Assembly (NCBI RefSeq): GCF_028736175.1
Contig: NZ_CP117880.1
Location: 2,232,001-2,296,000 of the forward strand
Reading direction: 5' to 3'
DNA: 64,000 bases
Origin: Sphingobacterium oryzagri
GTDB lineage: Bacteria > Bacteroidota > Bacteroidia > Sphingobacteriales > Sphingobacteriaceae
Made by a program: the position numbers and the translations under genes. This document shows positions 7,243-16,633 of the stretch, in pieces. The notes below the pieces were generated by a model. The model saw only the letters and a list, made by a program, of their open reading frames with translations, searched no databases and was not told the origin of the DNA. Position 1 is the stretch's first letter, and each line of letters opens with the position of its first letter.

Positions 7243-9813
7243 TTATGGCTTCATCACGTTCGCTAAGACCAAAGGCAGGCTCGCAAGATCATAGTGGTTT
7301 TCGTAGATTAAGTATTTGGTTTCCCACTGCGGACCAAATTTGTCCTTAAAATCGTAAAGTCCCTGGTAATGTCGGAATTGTCTTAAGCGTTCGTATGCAA
7401 ATTTCATGGCCCATTCTGGAAAGCCTTGCGGCTTGTCGATACCAGACATAGCGGCCATACCCATGTTGAGATACTGCTTGTCGGCCATCTGCAACTGCGT
7501 AATGATGGCTACGATCAAGGCATCCATCACACCGGCAGGTGCGTCGGCCGTTTTCCTGATCAGGTCATACGTTCCCTCAGCAGGGGCATAGTCTGGAATG
7601 ATATTTAAAAAGGCGACGACTTTTTCATCCGCATTTTCGATGCAGATAATTTTTTGCGTTTTCAGTTCTTCCCAATCAAACATGCCCGATGAAAAAACGA
7701 TCTCTTTTCGCTCCATGCTGTTTAACCAATCATCCGACACATATTTCAATTTTTGCAGCAAGCCTTCTTTTATAGGCGCTTCATGTACGACCGTTGCATA
7801 CCCTTTTTTCTGCAACGCATTGAGCACGTTGCGCAGTGACTTTCGATCCTTTCCCTCGAGGGAAAACGAAGGAAGGTGCAGGCGCGCTTCTTGGCCTAGC
7901 GGCAAGGCTTTTTTTCCTAAAGACTGAAAGATAGCTAACCTGTCCTCTGCTATTTTGTAATAAGCGGTTTTCAGCCCATTATCCATACAAAAACGCTCAA
8001 ACTCTTCGACAAATCCTTGGATTACCGATGGATCGTCTTCACAAACGGGCTCGCCAAGCACAATGGCAAAAGCACCAGCCGTTTTATAGGCGATAAATCC
8101 GCTCGTTTTTTTGCTGAAAAAGTAGACCTTGTCTGGGTAAGCTTTAAAATAATCGTCGGCTGTGCGGCCGAAGCGCGCCAGCAATTGTGTTGCTTGTGCA
8201 CGCTCCTGCGCCAAAGGTGTAACGTGAAAAATAAAGGGCTTGATAAATACGTAGACCAATAACGCCAGCGAAACAGCGCCTAAAAAGTTGATTGATCGCA
8301 CGAAACCTAACCCAAAACGGGTTAGCGGCTCCGGATCGGGGTCTAGCAAAATGAAACTGCGTAGGGTGCTCTTTATCGATTGCGCGATAGAAAAGTCGAC
8401 GTTAAAATCCTTTTTATCTAAGAAGTAAAATCCTACCGTACCGTAGATTATAACCGCCAGTAAAATAAAAACAGCGGTTTGTATGCCAAAATTTTGCAAG
8501 TGCGGGTCGCCCCTTAACCGATAATTGCTACGCGTAAATATTAAAACGATGATGACAAATAAACCTAATGAGGCTTCTTCATAATCAATACCTTTGGTGA
8601 TGTTGCCGACTAAACTTAAGCTCGCGAAAAGTAGCGCCAACCACCATGCATTACGTAGCCCTCTCACCAAAAATGCTGCGCAGCACAGCAACAAGATGCC
8701 TAAAATTAATACGGCGATCGATGAAAAGTGGATGAAATCCAACGGAAGGAAATTTTCTAAGAGGCGTAGCCGATCGCGGAACGGCGGGGTGAGTACCGAA
8801 ATGATATTGACAAAGCCGAGCAAAGCCAGCAAAACCCCGGGCAGCAACCGTAAGATGATGTTTCCGCGGACAAAGAAAAAGGCGGCCACGCCCGCGAGTA
8901 GGGGAAGCCAGAATTCAAAAACACGATAGAGTAGCGTGACGGACAGGGCTTCTACCTGCGCCATACCATACGATTGCAAAACCAATATTAAGGAGATTTC
9001 TACCGCGCCTAGTCCTCTTAAGAAAGGCGATATAGCAAAAAATAGGGTCGCGATAATGTATCCGGCAGCGCAGCTTTCTACCGAAGCCGGCACGCCAAGT
9101 GCTTTCATAGCGATATACAAGTGCAGTATACCGACCACTTCGACGCCTATCGAGCAAACAAACGTATAGACCAAGGATTTTTTCTGAAAGTTACCCTGAC
9201 CGATTTCGCTCGCCAAAACCTCAAATTGCGGACTAATGCGATACAGCAGTTTGTATACGGCTCCTTTTTTTACAAACGAATAGGTAGCCATAGCCAATAT
9301 CGCGATAAGCGAGCACAAGCCAATAAGTGCCGCCCAGGTGCTGGATGATGCGCTTTTCGTTAAGCTGAGGTAAATGATGACCGGCAGCGCAACGAAAGCT
9401 AACGAGGCGATGCCTGCCATGCCAAATAGGTAAGAGGCAAATCCAATTTTATTTTTGCTGATCCCGCCACGCTCAATTTCGCCGGTAAAAAAGGCCAGTG
9501 ATGTTACACCACCTCCGGGCAGAAAAACGCTAACAAGGTTGCGTTTAAGAAAAAGACGCAGGCCTTCCGCTAGTCGTATGGGCGCCTGTACGGCTTTGAA
9601 AGCAAAAATGTACATGTAGGCTTGTAATAAGATGTACACACCCGTCACGAGTAAACCAATAACGACAAACAAAGGCTGCGCCTGCGTAATGACCTTTCGG
9701 GCATCACTAATCTCGCTGTATTGCTTCCTGAAAAAATAGGCGGCTAGCATAAGAAAGAGAAATGCAAGAATCTCTTTAAAGTAATAATTGTTGGCTTTTA
9801 AGTGCAGCTTCAT
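7243..9813 (-). CDS. mprF: MprF-type lysyl-phosphatidylglycerol synthase/flippase
   Basis: A bifunctional membrane protein that transfers lysine (or another amino acid) from aminoacyl-tRNA to phosphatidylglycerol and flips the product, lowering surface charge and raising resistance to cationic peptides. At 856 residues it has the full MprF length. About 510 N-terminal residues hold a dozen or more membrane segments, including the flippase-like FLPGGGVTSLAFFTGEI block. The C-terminal DUF2156 domain (about 540-845) contains KTAGAFAIVLGEPVCED, ARLHLPSFSLEGKDRK and a NMGMAAMSG block expected of the synthase. It starts 4 bases after the stop of the AcvB-type gene, so the two are co-transcribed. 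The amino acid used cannot be read from sequence alone. Confidence 0.88.
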   Translation of the reverse strand: MKLHLKANNYYFKEILAFLFLMLAAYFFRKQYSEISDARKVITQAQPLFVVIGLLVTGVYILLQAYMYIFAFKAVQAPIRLAEGLRLFLKRNLVSVFLPGGGVTSLAFFTGEIERGGISKNKIGFASYLFGMAGIASLAFVALPVIIYLSLTKSASSSTWAALIGLCSLIAILAMATYSFVKKGAVYKLLYRISPQFEVLASEIGQGNFQKKSLVYTFVCSIGVEVVGILHLYIAMKALGVPASVESCAAGYIIATLFFAISPFLRGLGAVEISLILVLQSYGMAQVEALSVTLLYRVFEFWLPLLAGVAAFFFVRGNIILRLLPGVLLALLGFVNIISVLTPPFRDRLRLLENFLPLDFIHFSSIAVLILGILLLCCAAFLVRGLRNAWWLALLFASLSLVGNITKGIDYEEASLGLFVIIVLIFTRSNYRLRGDPHLQNFGIQTAVFILLAVIIYGTVGFYFLDKKDFNVDFSIAQSIKSTLRSFILLDPDPEPLTRFGLGFVRSINFLGAVSLALLVYVFIKPFIFHVTPLAQERAQATQLLARFGRTADDYFKAYPDKVYFFSKKTSGFIAYKTAGAFAIVLGEPVCEDDPSVIQGFVEEFERFCMDNGLKTAYYKIAEDRLAIFQSLGKKALPLGQEARLHLPSFSLEGKDRKSLRNVLNALQKKGYATVVHEAPIKEGLLQKLKYVSDDWLNSMERKEIVFSSGMFDWEELKTQKIICIENADEKVVAFLNIIPDYAPAEGTYDLIRKTADAPAGVMDALIVAIITQLQMADKQYLNMGMAAMSGIDKPQGFPEWAMKFAYERLRQFRHYQGLYDFKDKFGPQWETKYLIYENHYDLASLPLVLANVMKP

Positions 9814-9817
9814 AAGG

Positions 9818-11236
9818 CTAACGCGAATTTAACGTGCGATCTACGATTTCATTAAAGTCATTATTGTAATGATGCCCGCCCGGTAAAATATCCACGGGCA
9901 CGCCAATACGTTTAAAGGCTTGCGCTATAGTGGCATCCTCGGTATCACCAAAAAGGCATATGCGCCTTACACCCGCCGTTTTCTTAAACTCGGCAACCAC
10001 ATCGTATGGGGCACGTCCGCGTCCAAAACTCAGCATATCGGCTACGTGGATTTCAAAATCTCCAGACACGTCGGGAGAAAGCAAGATCACTTCTTTTAAA
10101 CTTTCTTTTAATTGCCCGCGCAGTCTATTGGCGATAAACGGGATGACGCAGGCGCCAAAGGAATAGCCCATCAAGGAAATACTGGCCTGAGGATGTTGCC
10201 GTGTGTATTGCGTCAATATGTTGCTGATGGCGCTCGTCGCTTCTTCCGGGCTGCGCTTTTGCCAAAAATATTTTTGGGCGTCAAGCCCGATCACGGTAAA
10301 CCCTTTTTTTACATAAGCCGCTGCTAAACCCTGGTCAAAACTTGTCCAGCCGCCATCGCCCGATAGTAGAAATAGCAGCTTGCTTTCCCTACTTTCTTTG
10401 CTTGGCAACACATAGATCGGCAGCGTTGTCTGTATGTTCCAAGGGTGATTTGTCGGCTTATTTTTCACAGCGGTCATTCCCGTTATTTTTTGATACGTAT
10501 TTTTAAATTGTGGCAACCAATGATCGGCGATAGAAAACCCATGGCCTACAAGCGGCAAACTAACGAGTTCAGCTTGTTCCATGCCTTTTAAAAATTCGGC
10601 TGTAGCTTGATAGTCACATACCTCATCTTTCACACCGTTTAGCACAAATAATGGGCTTGTAAGTGCTTTTACGGGATCTAAATAATACGTGTTTTTAGCC
10701 TTCCAGGCGTGCGAAGACAAGCCGCTTCCGCTACATAACATCCGCGGTAATTCCAGATCGGGCGAAAAGCCAAGCGCGATGCCGCCCAAAAATGTGCCAG
10801 CAGGCGCTTGCGCTAACAAACCGTATACCAGCGTAGCGCCGTAGGAGTAGCCCACGAGCAGCGGTTTTTGATAATCCTTGAACTGGTATTTTTTTTGCAG
10901 CATCATGCTGAGTTGTTCGAAATCTGCCGCTGGATATAGGCAGCCCGACTTTTGGCTAGCGAGTGCGGTTTTATAAATTTTGGCGTCAATGCCCGCCACA
11001 AGTGCGCCTTGCATGGCCAGGTAACGTGCCATATTGATGACGCCATGTTGCCAGCCGCCATCGCCCGAAACAAACAAGACTAAGGCACCTGGTTGACCAG
11101 TTGGATGGTACATGGTTAATTTCCCAAAACGACCATACGATAGCATTTCCTGCTTTTCTTGCCTACCGAAAGCGGCAATATGGGTCATGATAAGGACTAT
11201 TAAGAGAATCGCATTTGTGCGTGTTTTCGTTCCCAT
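9818..11236 (-). CDS. acvB: AcvB/VirJ-type lipid hydrolase, two-domain
   Basis: An exported alpha/beta hydrolase related to Agrobacterium AcvB and VirJ. AcvB is known to hydrolyse lysyl-phosphatidylglycerol in the periplasm, and its gene sits beside the MprF homologue lpiA, as here. ATG 11236 gives 472 residues with a clean signal peptide; an upstream frame start at 11263 adds nine residues before it. Two hydrolase-like halves are visible, each with a GDGGW motif (near residues 59 and 293) and a nucleophile-elbow motif (GYSYG near 130; GYSFG near 357). The second half also has an acidic GDTEDA and GGHHYNND, so it is probably the active one. It is the first gene of the operon. Confidence 0.82.
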   Translation of the reverse strand: MGTKTRTNAILLIVLIMTHIAAFGRQEKQEMLSYGRFGKLTMYHPTGQPGALVLFVSGDGGWQHGVINMARYLAMQGALVAGIDAKIYKTALASQKSGCLYPAADFEQLSMMLQKKYQFKDYQKPLLVGYSYGATLVYGLLAQAPAGTFLGGIALGFSPDLELPRMLCSGSGLSSHAWKAKNTYYLDPVKALTSPLFVLNGVKDEVCDYQATAEFLKGMEQAELVSLPLVGHGFSIADHWLPQFKNTYQKITGMTAVKNKPTNHPWNIQTTLPIYVLPSKESRESKLLFLLSGDGGWTSFDQGLAAAYVKKGFTVIGLDAQKYFWQKRSPEEATSAISNILTQYTRQHPQASISLMGYSFGACVIPFIANRLRGQLKESLKEVILLSPDVSGDFEIHVADMLSFGRGRAPYDVVAEFKKTAGVRRICLFGDTEDATIAQAFKRIGVPVDILPGGHHYNNDFNEIVDRTLNSR

Positions 11237-11376
11237 AGCATAATTTATTAACAAGAACAGCAATACAACAATTTTTTTGAAGGAATGTTTTGCCCATCCA
11301 GCGGCAATGAGCCTAATTTATTATTCGATGCAACCTTTGCTGATTTTTTATCGTCTTGCTAATAAAAAAAACCGTT

Positions 11377-11652
11377 ATGCAAGTACATGTAATGAAACGT
11401 AAATTAAACATCCTCACGGCAGTTGTCATTATTAGCAACCTGCTCATGATCGTCGTATTATGCAGGCTTTATGTTAACTTGGGCAGCCATCCTGTGGCTG
11501 TTTCCACGACGGTAAACAACGCGCTGCCAACGGTCAAAAATCCTGTTAATAATCCGCTAAAGGATGAACGAACACCGCCTTTAGGTTATTATCACGATGC
11601 AGCGGCCGATCAGCAGAAGGCGGTAAGCATCGTGTTATTCCAGTTTAATTGA
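11377..11652 (+). CDS. Small membrane-anchored hypothetical protein
   Basis: A short protein of about 91 residues with one N-terminal hydrophobic segment (LTAVVIISNLLMIVVLCRLYV) after a basic start, then a polar, probably periplasmic tail with PLGYYHDAAADQQKAVSIVLFQFN. The frame opens at a TTG (11356), but ATG 11377, or the ATG five codons later (MKRKLN), is more credible. No family recognised. It is convergent with the DUF1003 gene, and the 39 bases between them hold a T-rich stretch. Confidence 0.5.
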   Translation: MQVHVMKRKLNILTAVVIISNLLMIVVLCRLYVNLGSHPVAVSTTVNNALPTVKNPVNNPLKDERTPPLGYYHDAAADQQKAVSIVLFQFN

Positions 11653-11691
11653 TGCGGATAGGTACAAGCATACCATCGCGTTGCGCGAAAG

Positions 11692-12264
11692 CTACTGTTG
11701 TTTTTTTTCTATTTTTTCTATTCTTACCGACAATTCCTTTAACAGCTTGACCTGAGCAACCTGCGCATCCAGCAACTCCTTGATCTGCTCTTCCAATAGA
11801 ATGTCTAGCTTTTCATGGAGACTGCGTATTTCAACCTCCGCTTTGAGATTAATTAAGTAGTCGTTTTCCCCACGCAAACGATCTTTTTCCTCCTGTCTAT
11901 TCTGGCTCATCATGATAACAGGCGCTTGCAAGGCTGCTACGCAAGACAGCAGCAGATTCATTAAGATAAATGGATACGGATCAAACTGATCTGTTTTATT
12001 GACTACGCTGTTGTATAAAATCCACATGGCCAAAATAATGGTAAATAGGATGATGAATTTCCAGCTTCCGCCAAAGCGAGCCACTTGATCCGAAACCTGC
12101 TGGCCGCGCGAGAGAACCTCTTTGGGTGGATGAGCCAGGTTATCGACAATTAACTGCTCTTCTTCGATCGTCTTCTTAACAATTTCCTGCAGTCTGCGGC
12201 TATGCGCATCGCTTTGCTCCATCATTTTCAGGATTTCGGCATTTTTTACTTTTTTTGCTGTCAT
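11692..12264 (-). CDS. DUF1003 membrane protein
   Basis: A DUF1003 family inner-membrane protein of unknown function. The core FGGSWKFIILFTIILAMWILYNS, then DPYPFILMNLLLSCVAALQAPVIMMSQNRQ, are the two membrane segments and the signature region of the family. A long C-terminal helix follows, charged and probably coiled-coil (RLRGENDYLINLKAEVEIRSLHEKLD to the end). The open frame extends to a TTG at 12339, but ATG 12264 gives 190 residues, the usual family length. It is divergent from the KdpD-like kinase gene. Family confident. Confidence 0.85.
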   Translation of the reverse strand: MTAKKVKNAEILKMMEQSDAHSRRLQEIVKKTIEEEQLIVDNLAHPPKEVLSRGQQVSDQVARFGGSWKFIILFTIILAMWILYNSVVNKTDQFDPYPFILMNLLLSCVAALQAPVIMMSQNRQEEKDRLRGENDYLINLKAEVEIRSLHEKLDILLEEQIKELLDAQVAQVKLLKELSVRIEKIEKKQQ

Positions 12265-12609
12265 CAGATACGGTTTATTGGTAATAGCTACGTTGGTTAT
12301 GCTGATTGCTCGTTCAATATCGCTAAGTAAAGATATCAAGACTTACAGATAGTTGCAACAGATCTTGCTGGTTCATGTGGAATTAAGCGCATGAAAATGC
12401 GAGTGGGGTAGAAAGCCCAGTTGGTATGCGCTCAAGAAGTGAAAAGCTCCCTGACCGCGATCAACATATTTACAGGTTACATGCACTCGTCTATCTCAAG
12501 TAGCGAGTAGGCACGGCTTTCGGTCCATCATCGTGTTTTACACGCTGCTTAGCTCGTCGACATTCACCGATTTTCTTGGTTTTTAGCCGGAAATTGTAGT
12601 ATTTTCGCT
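12265..12609. other. Divergent promoter region, DUF1003 / kinase
   Basis: About 345 bases between two divergent genes, so it should hold both promoters. A possible -7 box TATCTTAG at 12614-12621 with an ATTG at 12593-12596 fits the Bacteroidota pattern with mismatches and would give a nearly leaderless kinase mRNA starting at GTG 12631. I see no other clear structure. Confidence 0.35.
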
Positions 12610-13680
12610 TTGTATCTTAGTTCGAATAATGTGATCAAACAGGGCATAATCAGTGTAGTTAGTGTATTAGTGGTTTCGTTTGCCTGTTTCTTTTTATGGG
12701 GCGAATTGAACTATCAAGCCGTTGCGCTGCTATTGCTGCTCACGGTGTCTGTTTTGGCGATGGTCTACGACATTATTCCCGTTTTACTGGCTAGTGCGCT
12801 GAGCGCTATTATCTGGAACTACTGTTTTATTCCGCCTCGATTTACACTAGACGTAGGAAGTACAGCAGATTTGCTCATGTTTCTTTCCTACTTCTTCGTC
12901 GCTCTATTGAACGGCGTACTGACCGCGAAGATTAAGCAGGCGGAGCGAAAGGCCAGAGACCGCGAGGAAAAAGAAAAAACCATCAGGTTGTACAACACGC
13001 TGCTAAATTCGCTCTCGCATGAACTTCGCACACCGATCTCTACGATCATCCGTGCTATAGATTTGATGAAGCGCGACGAGAGAGACCTTTCCAGCGCTCA
13101 TCAGCAGGAGTTACTTGAAGCGATGGAGATCGCTACCTTACGTCTAAATGGACAAGTTGGCAATCTGTTGGATATGAGTAGGCTAGAGTCGGGCAATTTG
13201 CGGTTGAATCTGGATTGGTGTGATATAACCGAGCTCATCTATCTGACAGTACGAAAGATAGATCGGCGTACCAGCCATCAAATCAGCTATCAAGAAACCG
13301 AAACACTGCCGCTATTTAAGGTTGATTCCGGCTTGTTAGAGCAGGTTTTGCACGTGCTGCTTGATAATGCGGTTTGTTATACACCAGATGGAACCTCCGT
13401 GTTTATTCAAGCAGAGCCTTCGCCAACAGGGTTATCCATTACGATCAAAGACCAGGGGCCTGGATTTCCGGCCGATAAAATGGATAAAGTGTTTGAAAAG
13501 TTTTACCGATTGCCAGGCAGCAAAACGGGAGGATCGGGGCTTGGCTTGTCGATTGCCAAAGGATTTGTCAATGCCCATGGAGGAGAAATCACGTTAGTCA
13601 ATAATAAGGATAGGGGCAGCCTATTTAAAATAAACTTACCCTGCGAAGTGTCCTATTTAAACCAGCTGAAAAATGAATAA
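12610..13680 (+). CDS. KdpD-like sensor histidine kinase, short form
   Basis: A membrane sensor kinase resembling only the C-terminal half of KdpD. Four hydrophobic segments (residues about 8-105) form the DUF4118-type domain, with the family phrase WNYCFIPPRFT. A HisKA domain with LSHELRTPIS (phospho-acceptor His near 137) and an HATPase domain with DNAVCYTP, DQGPGFP and GGSGLGLSIAKG follow. The large N-terminal KdpD/Usp domain of classical KdpD is absent. The start is uncertain: TTG 12610 or GTG 12631, with no in-frame ATG nearby. It overlaps the next gene, a KdpE-like regulator, by 8 bases, and Kup follows, so it probably senses potassium or osmotic status. Confidence 0.85.
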   Translation: MYLSSNNVIKQGIISVVSVLVVSFACFFLWGELNYQAVALLLLLTVSVLAMVYDIIPVLLASALSAIIWNYCFIPPRFTLDVGSTADLLMFLSYFFVALLNGVLTAKIKQAERKARDREEKEKTIRLYNTLLNSLSHELRTPISTIIRAIDLMKRDERDLSSAHQQELLEAMEIATLRLNGQVGNLLDMSRLESGNLRLNLDWCDITELIYLTVRKIDRRTSHQISYQETETLPLFKVDSGLLEQVLHVLLDNAVCYTPDGTSVFIQAEPSPTGLSITIKDQGPGFPADKMDKVFEKFYRLPGSKTGGSGLGLSIAKGFVNAHGGEITLVNNKDRGSLFKINLPCEVSYLNQLKNE

Positions 13681-14350
13681 GCACCATATACTTGTCATCG
13701 AAGACGAGCCGCAGATCAGAAAGCTTTTGGAAATCAACCTGGTGGAAAACGGCTACCGCGTGTCTCATGCCTCAACCGGCAGGGAAGGCCTCTTGCTGGC
13801 TGCCACGCATCTGCCGGATCTCATTTTACTGGATCTGGGACTGCCGGATATGGATGGACAGGACCTTATTAAAGAACTACGGAGTTGGTACGGTAAAGCA
13901 GTTATTGTACTTTCCGTTCAACATAGTGAGTCAGCGATCGTCACCGCGCTAGACAATGGCGCAACGGATTACCTGTCAAAACCCTTTCGGATGGGAGAAT
14001 TATCGGCGCGTATCCGGTCGGCAATACGGCAGAACAATGGCGAGGAGCCAAGCCCCGTGATGCAGCTTGGCGATTTGGATATCGATCTAATTGGGCGCGT
14101 CGTAAAAAAGGAAGCGGCGATTATTAAACTCACAACAACGGAATTTAATTTACTGGCATTGCTTGCACGAAATGAAGGCAGGGTTCTCACCCATCAATAT
14201 ATCCTGCGTGAGATTTGGGGAGTTGGTTTTCAGACAGAAACGCAGTACCTGCGGGTGTATGTTGCACAGTTGCGAAAAAAAATTGAAAATGATCCGAATA
14301 GCCCGCAGCACATTATTACAGAAAGTGGTGTAGGATACCGTTTTCAGTAA
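13673..14350 (+). CDS. KdpE-like response regulator (OmpR family)
   Basis: A 225-residue DNA-binding response regulator. The receiver domain (about 4-118) has the acidic pocket ED near residue 10, the phospho-acceptor Asp in LILLDLGLPD near 54 and the conserved Lys in YLSKPF. The OmpR/PhoB winged helix covers about 128-225, with LTTTEFNLLALLARNEGRVLTHQ and the final GVGYRFQ. It overlaps its partner kinase and is followed by 94 bases to kup. That gap holds two pairs of TCTTTAT-like direct repeats at 11-bp spacing, the layout expected for an OmpR-family site, so kup is the likely target. The pair most resembles KdpDE, but no kdpFABC is present in the window. Confidence 0.88.
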   Translation: MNKHHILVIEDEPQIRKLLEINLVENGYRVSHASTGREGLLLAATHLPDLILLDLGLPDMDGQDLIKELRSWYGKAVIVLSVQHSESAIVTALDNGATDYLSKPFRMGELSARIRSAIRQNNGEEPSPVMQLGDLDIDLIGRVVKKEAAIIKLTTTEFNLLALLARNEGRVLTHQYILREIWGVGFQTETQYLRVYVAQLRKKIENDPNSPQHIITESGVGYRFQ

Positions 14351-14400
14351 TCTTTATAAAATCTTTATGGCTGGGCGGCCAATTTTTATATTCTCTTTAT
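14351..14400 (+). promoter_or_regulatory. Two OmpR-type direct-repeat sites upstream of kup
   Basis: TCTTTAT occurs at 14351-14357, 14362-14368 and 14394-14400, with the near match TTTTTAT at 14383-14389. They form two pairs, each with 11-bp spacing, and the pairs are 32 bp (about three turns) apart. This is the arrangement bound by dimers of OmpR/KdpE-type regulators. It begins at the stop codon of the regulator gene and ends 44 bases before the kup start. Confidence 0.55.
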
Positions 14401-14444
14401 GGATTATCGACCATTTTTGCAGGTAGCAATAACCAGAAGAAATA

Positions 14445-16416
14445 ATGGGAATAGGAAAACATCAGGCTACGAAAATAACGGCGGGATCGCTGCTCGTTGC
14501 GTTGGGGATAATCTATGGCGATATCGGTACAAGTCCGCTTTATACGTTCAAGGCCATTATCGGTAACCGGCCGATCAGTGAAATACTGGTGCTTGGTGGC
14601 GTCTCCTGTGTGTTTTGGACATTGATGCTGCAAACGACCATAAAATATGTTTGGCTTACGTTAAAAGCCGATAATGATGGCGAAGGCGGAATATTTTCGC
14701 TTTACTCACTTGTTCGTCGCTACGGCAAAAAGATGATTATCCCGACCATGCTTGGTGCGGCAGCCTTGCTGGCAGACGGAATCATTACGCCTGCTGTGTC
14801 GGTTACTTCGGCCGTCGAAGGTTTAGAAATGATCGCTATACTTGATGGTCATCTTTCGGTCGTTCCGATTGTGATCGCGATCATATCGTTGGTATTCTTC
14901 TTACAGCGTTTCGGCACGCAAACTGTTGGAAAGGCATTTGGTCCTATCATGGCCATATGGTTTTCCGTCCTGCTTTTTTTAGGTTTTCAGGAAATTATAA
15001 TCTATCCGGAAGTTTTCAAAGCGCTTAATCCATATTATGCTTATGCACTATTAACACAGTATCCACACGGTTTTTGGCTGTTGGGTGCTGTTTTTTTGTG
15101 TACTACCGGTGCCGAGGCATTATATTCCGATCTGGGGCATTGCGGTCGGGGTAATATCCGTATTACCTGGGGATTTGTGAAAACCTGTCTGGTGGTCAAT
15201 TATCTCGGTCAGGCGGCCTGGTTGCTTCATCAGGGAGAAACTTACCTCGATGGTAAAAATCCATTCTTTGAAATGATGCCGTCTTGGTTTCTGCTACCCG
15301 GAATTTTGATAGCTACGTTTGCCGCCATTGTCGCTTCTCAAGCACTGATCAGCGGTTCGTTTACGTTGATTAATGAGGCGATCAATCTTAATTTCTGGCA
15401 ACGGGTTACCGTTAAGCAACCAAGTGATACGAAGGGACAGATCTATATCCCGAGTGTAAACAATATGCTCTGGATCGGCTGTACATTGGTGATCCTTTAC
15501 TTTCAGACGTCGTCTAAAATGGAGGCGGCTTATGGACTTGCCATCACGCTGGCAATGATGACGACAACCATGCTTTTGTCTTATTTTCTTTTGTATAAGC
15601 TTAAATGGAATAAGACCCTGGTCTTTCTGCTGCTACTCACCTTTGCCGTAATCGAATTATCGTTTTTCGTGGCCAATATTGTGAAGTTTCAGGAAGGTGG
15701 GTATATAACGGTGATTGTCGGCGGGCTATTCTTCGCGGTGATGTACATTAGTTTTTACGGTCGAAAAATAAACAACCGTTATACCAACTTTGTGGACTTA
15801 GGCAGGCATGCAGCCCGTATAACGCAGCTGAGCGACGACGCTTCGGTTCCCAAAATGGTAACCCACCTTATTTATCTCAGCAAGGCGGATAACCGCGGGC
15901 AGATTGAAGAGCGTATCATTGAATCTATTTTTTCCAAACGCCCCAAACGAGCAGACGTGTATTGGTTTTTTCATATCAATAGGGCCAATACGCCCTATAC
16001 GCTGGATTACGATGTGACCGAACTGGTTGATGATAAGGTGATCAAAAATCGTGCTGAATATAGGCTTCAGGATACAGCCAAAGACGGAACGCTATTTCCA
16101 GATCATCATCGATGATCTGATTGCCAATGAAGAACTCAACTTGCACCTGCGTAATAATGGGAGTACCGACTATAATCCATCCATTGACTTTAAGTTTGTG
16201 GTTATGGAGAAGTACCTTTCGGTGGAGAATGAGTTTACGCTACGGGAGAGCCTGGTGCTTAACAGCTTCTTCTTCTTAAAAGGTTTTACCCAAAGTGATG
16301 ATGAGGCATTCGGGATTGACAAAAACAATGTATTGATGGAGAATATCCCGGTAGTATACCAGCCGCTAAAACCGATCAAACTTGTTCGGAATGCAAAACG
16401 GCATCAGGTATACTAG
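14445..16416 (+). pseudogene. kup: Kup potassium uptake protein, frame-shifted
   Basis: A K+/H+ symporter of the Kup/HAK family, about 656 residues if intact. The N-terminal signature GIIYGDIGTSPLYTF and about 12 membrane segments are present, then the cytoplasmic C-terminal domain. The first frame stops at 16115 after 556 codons. The rest of the domain (NIGFRIQPKTERYFQ onwards, to the stop at 16416) continues in the +1 frame from about 16051. Removing one A from the A5 run at 16044-16048 restores a continuous family-like reading (VIKIVLNIGFRIQPK). The break is therefore a single-base insertion: either a sequencing error or a real lesion that would cost the last 120 residues. It lies downstream of the KdpDE-like pair. 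Confidence 0.85.
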
Positions 16417-16633
16417 CGCATGCATGTGATGCTGCTTTGCGGCTGAACGCTGATAACCATATGATCGTGCCAGGAAACGGCCGAAATTACATGCATCGTG
16501 TTATCAGCAATGCCGCACCGACAGCTCCATGTATCTTACGAACAAGGATAAAACACATTTAAACTTAATCTTGGCGGCGCTAAGCTTTTAGGTCATCGCA
16601 AAGTCACCTGATTGCAATGCATACATACAGCTG

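Noticed and set aside
16041..16060. Programmed frameshifting in kup
   Set aside because: The sequence around the A5 run is not a recognised slippery site with a downstream structure, and the break is explained by a one-base insertion.
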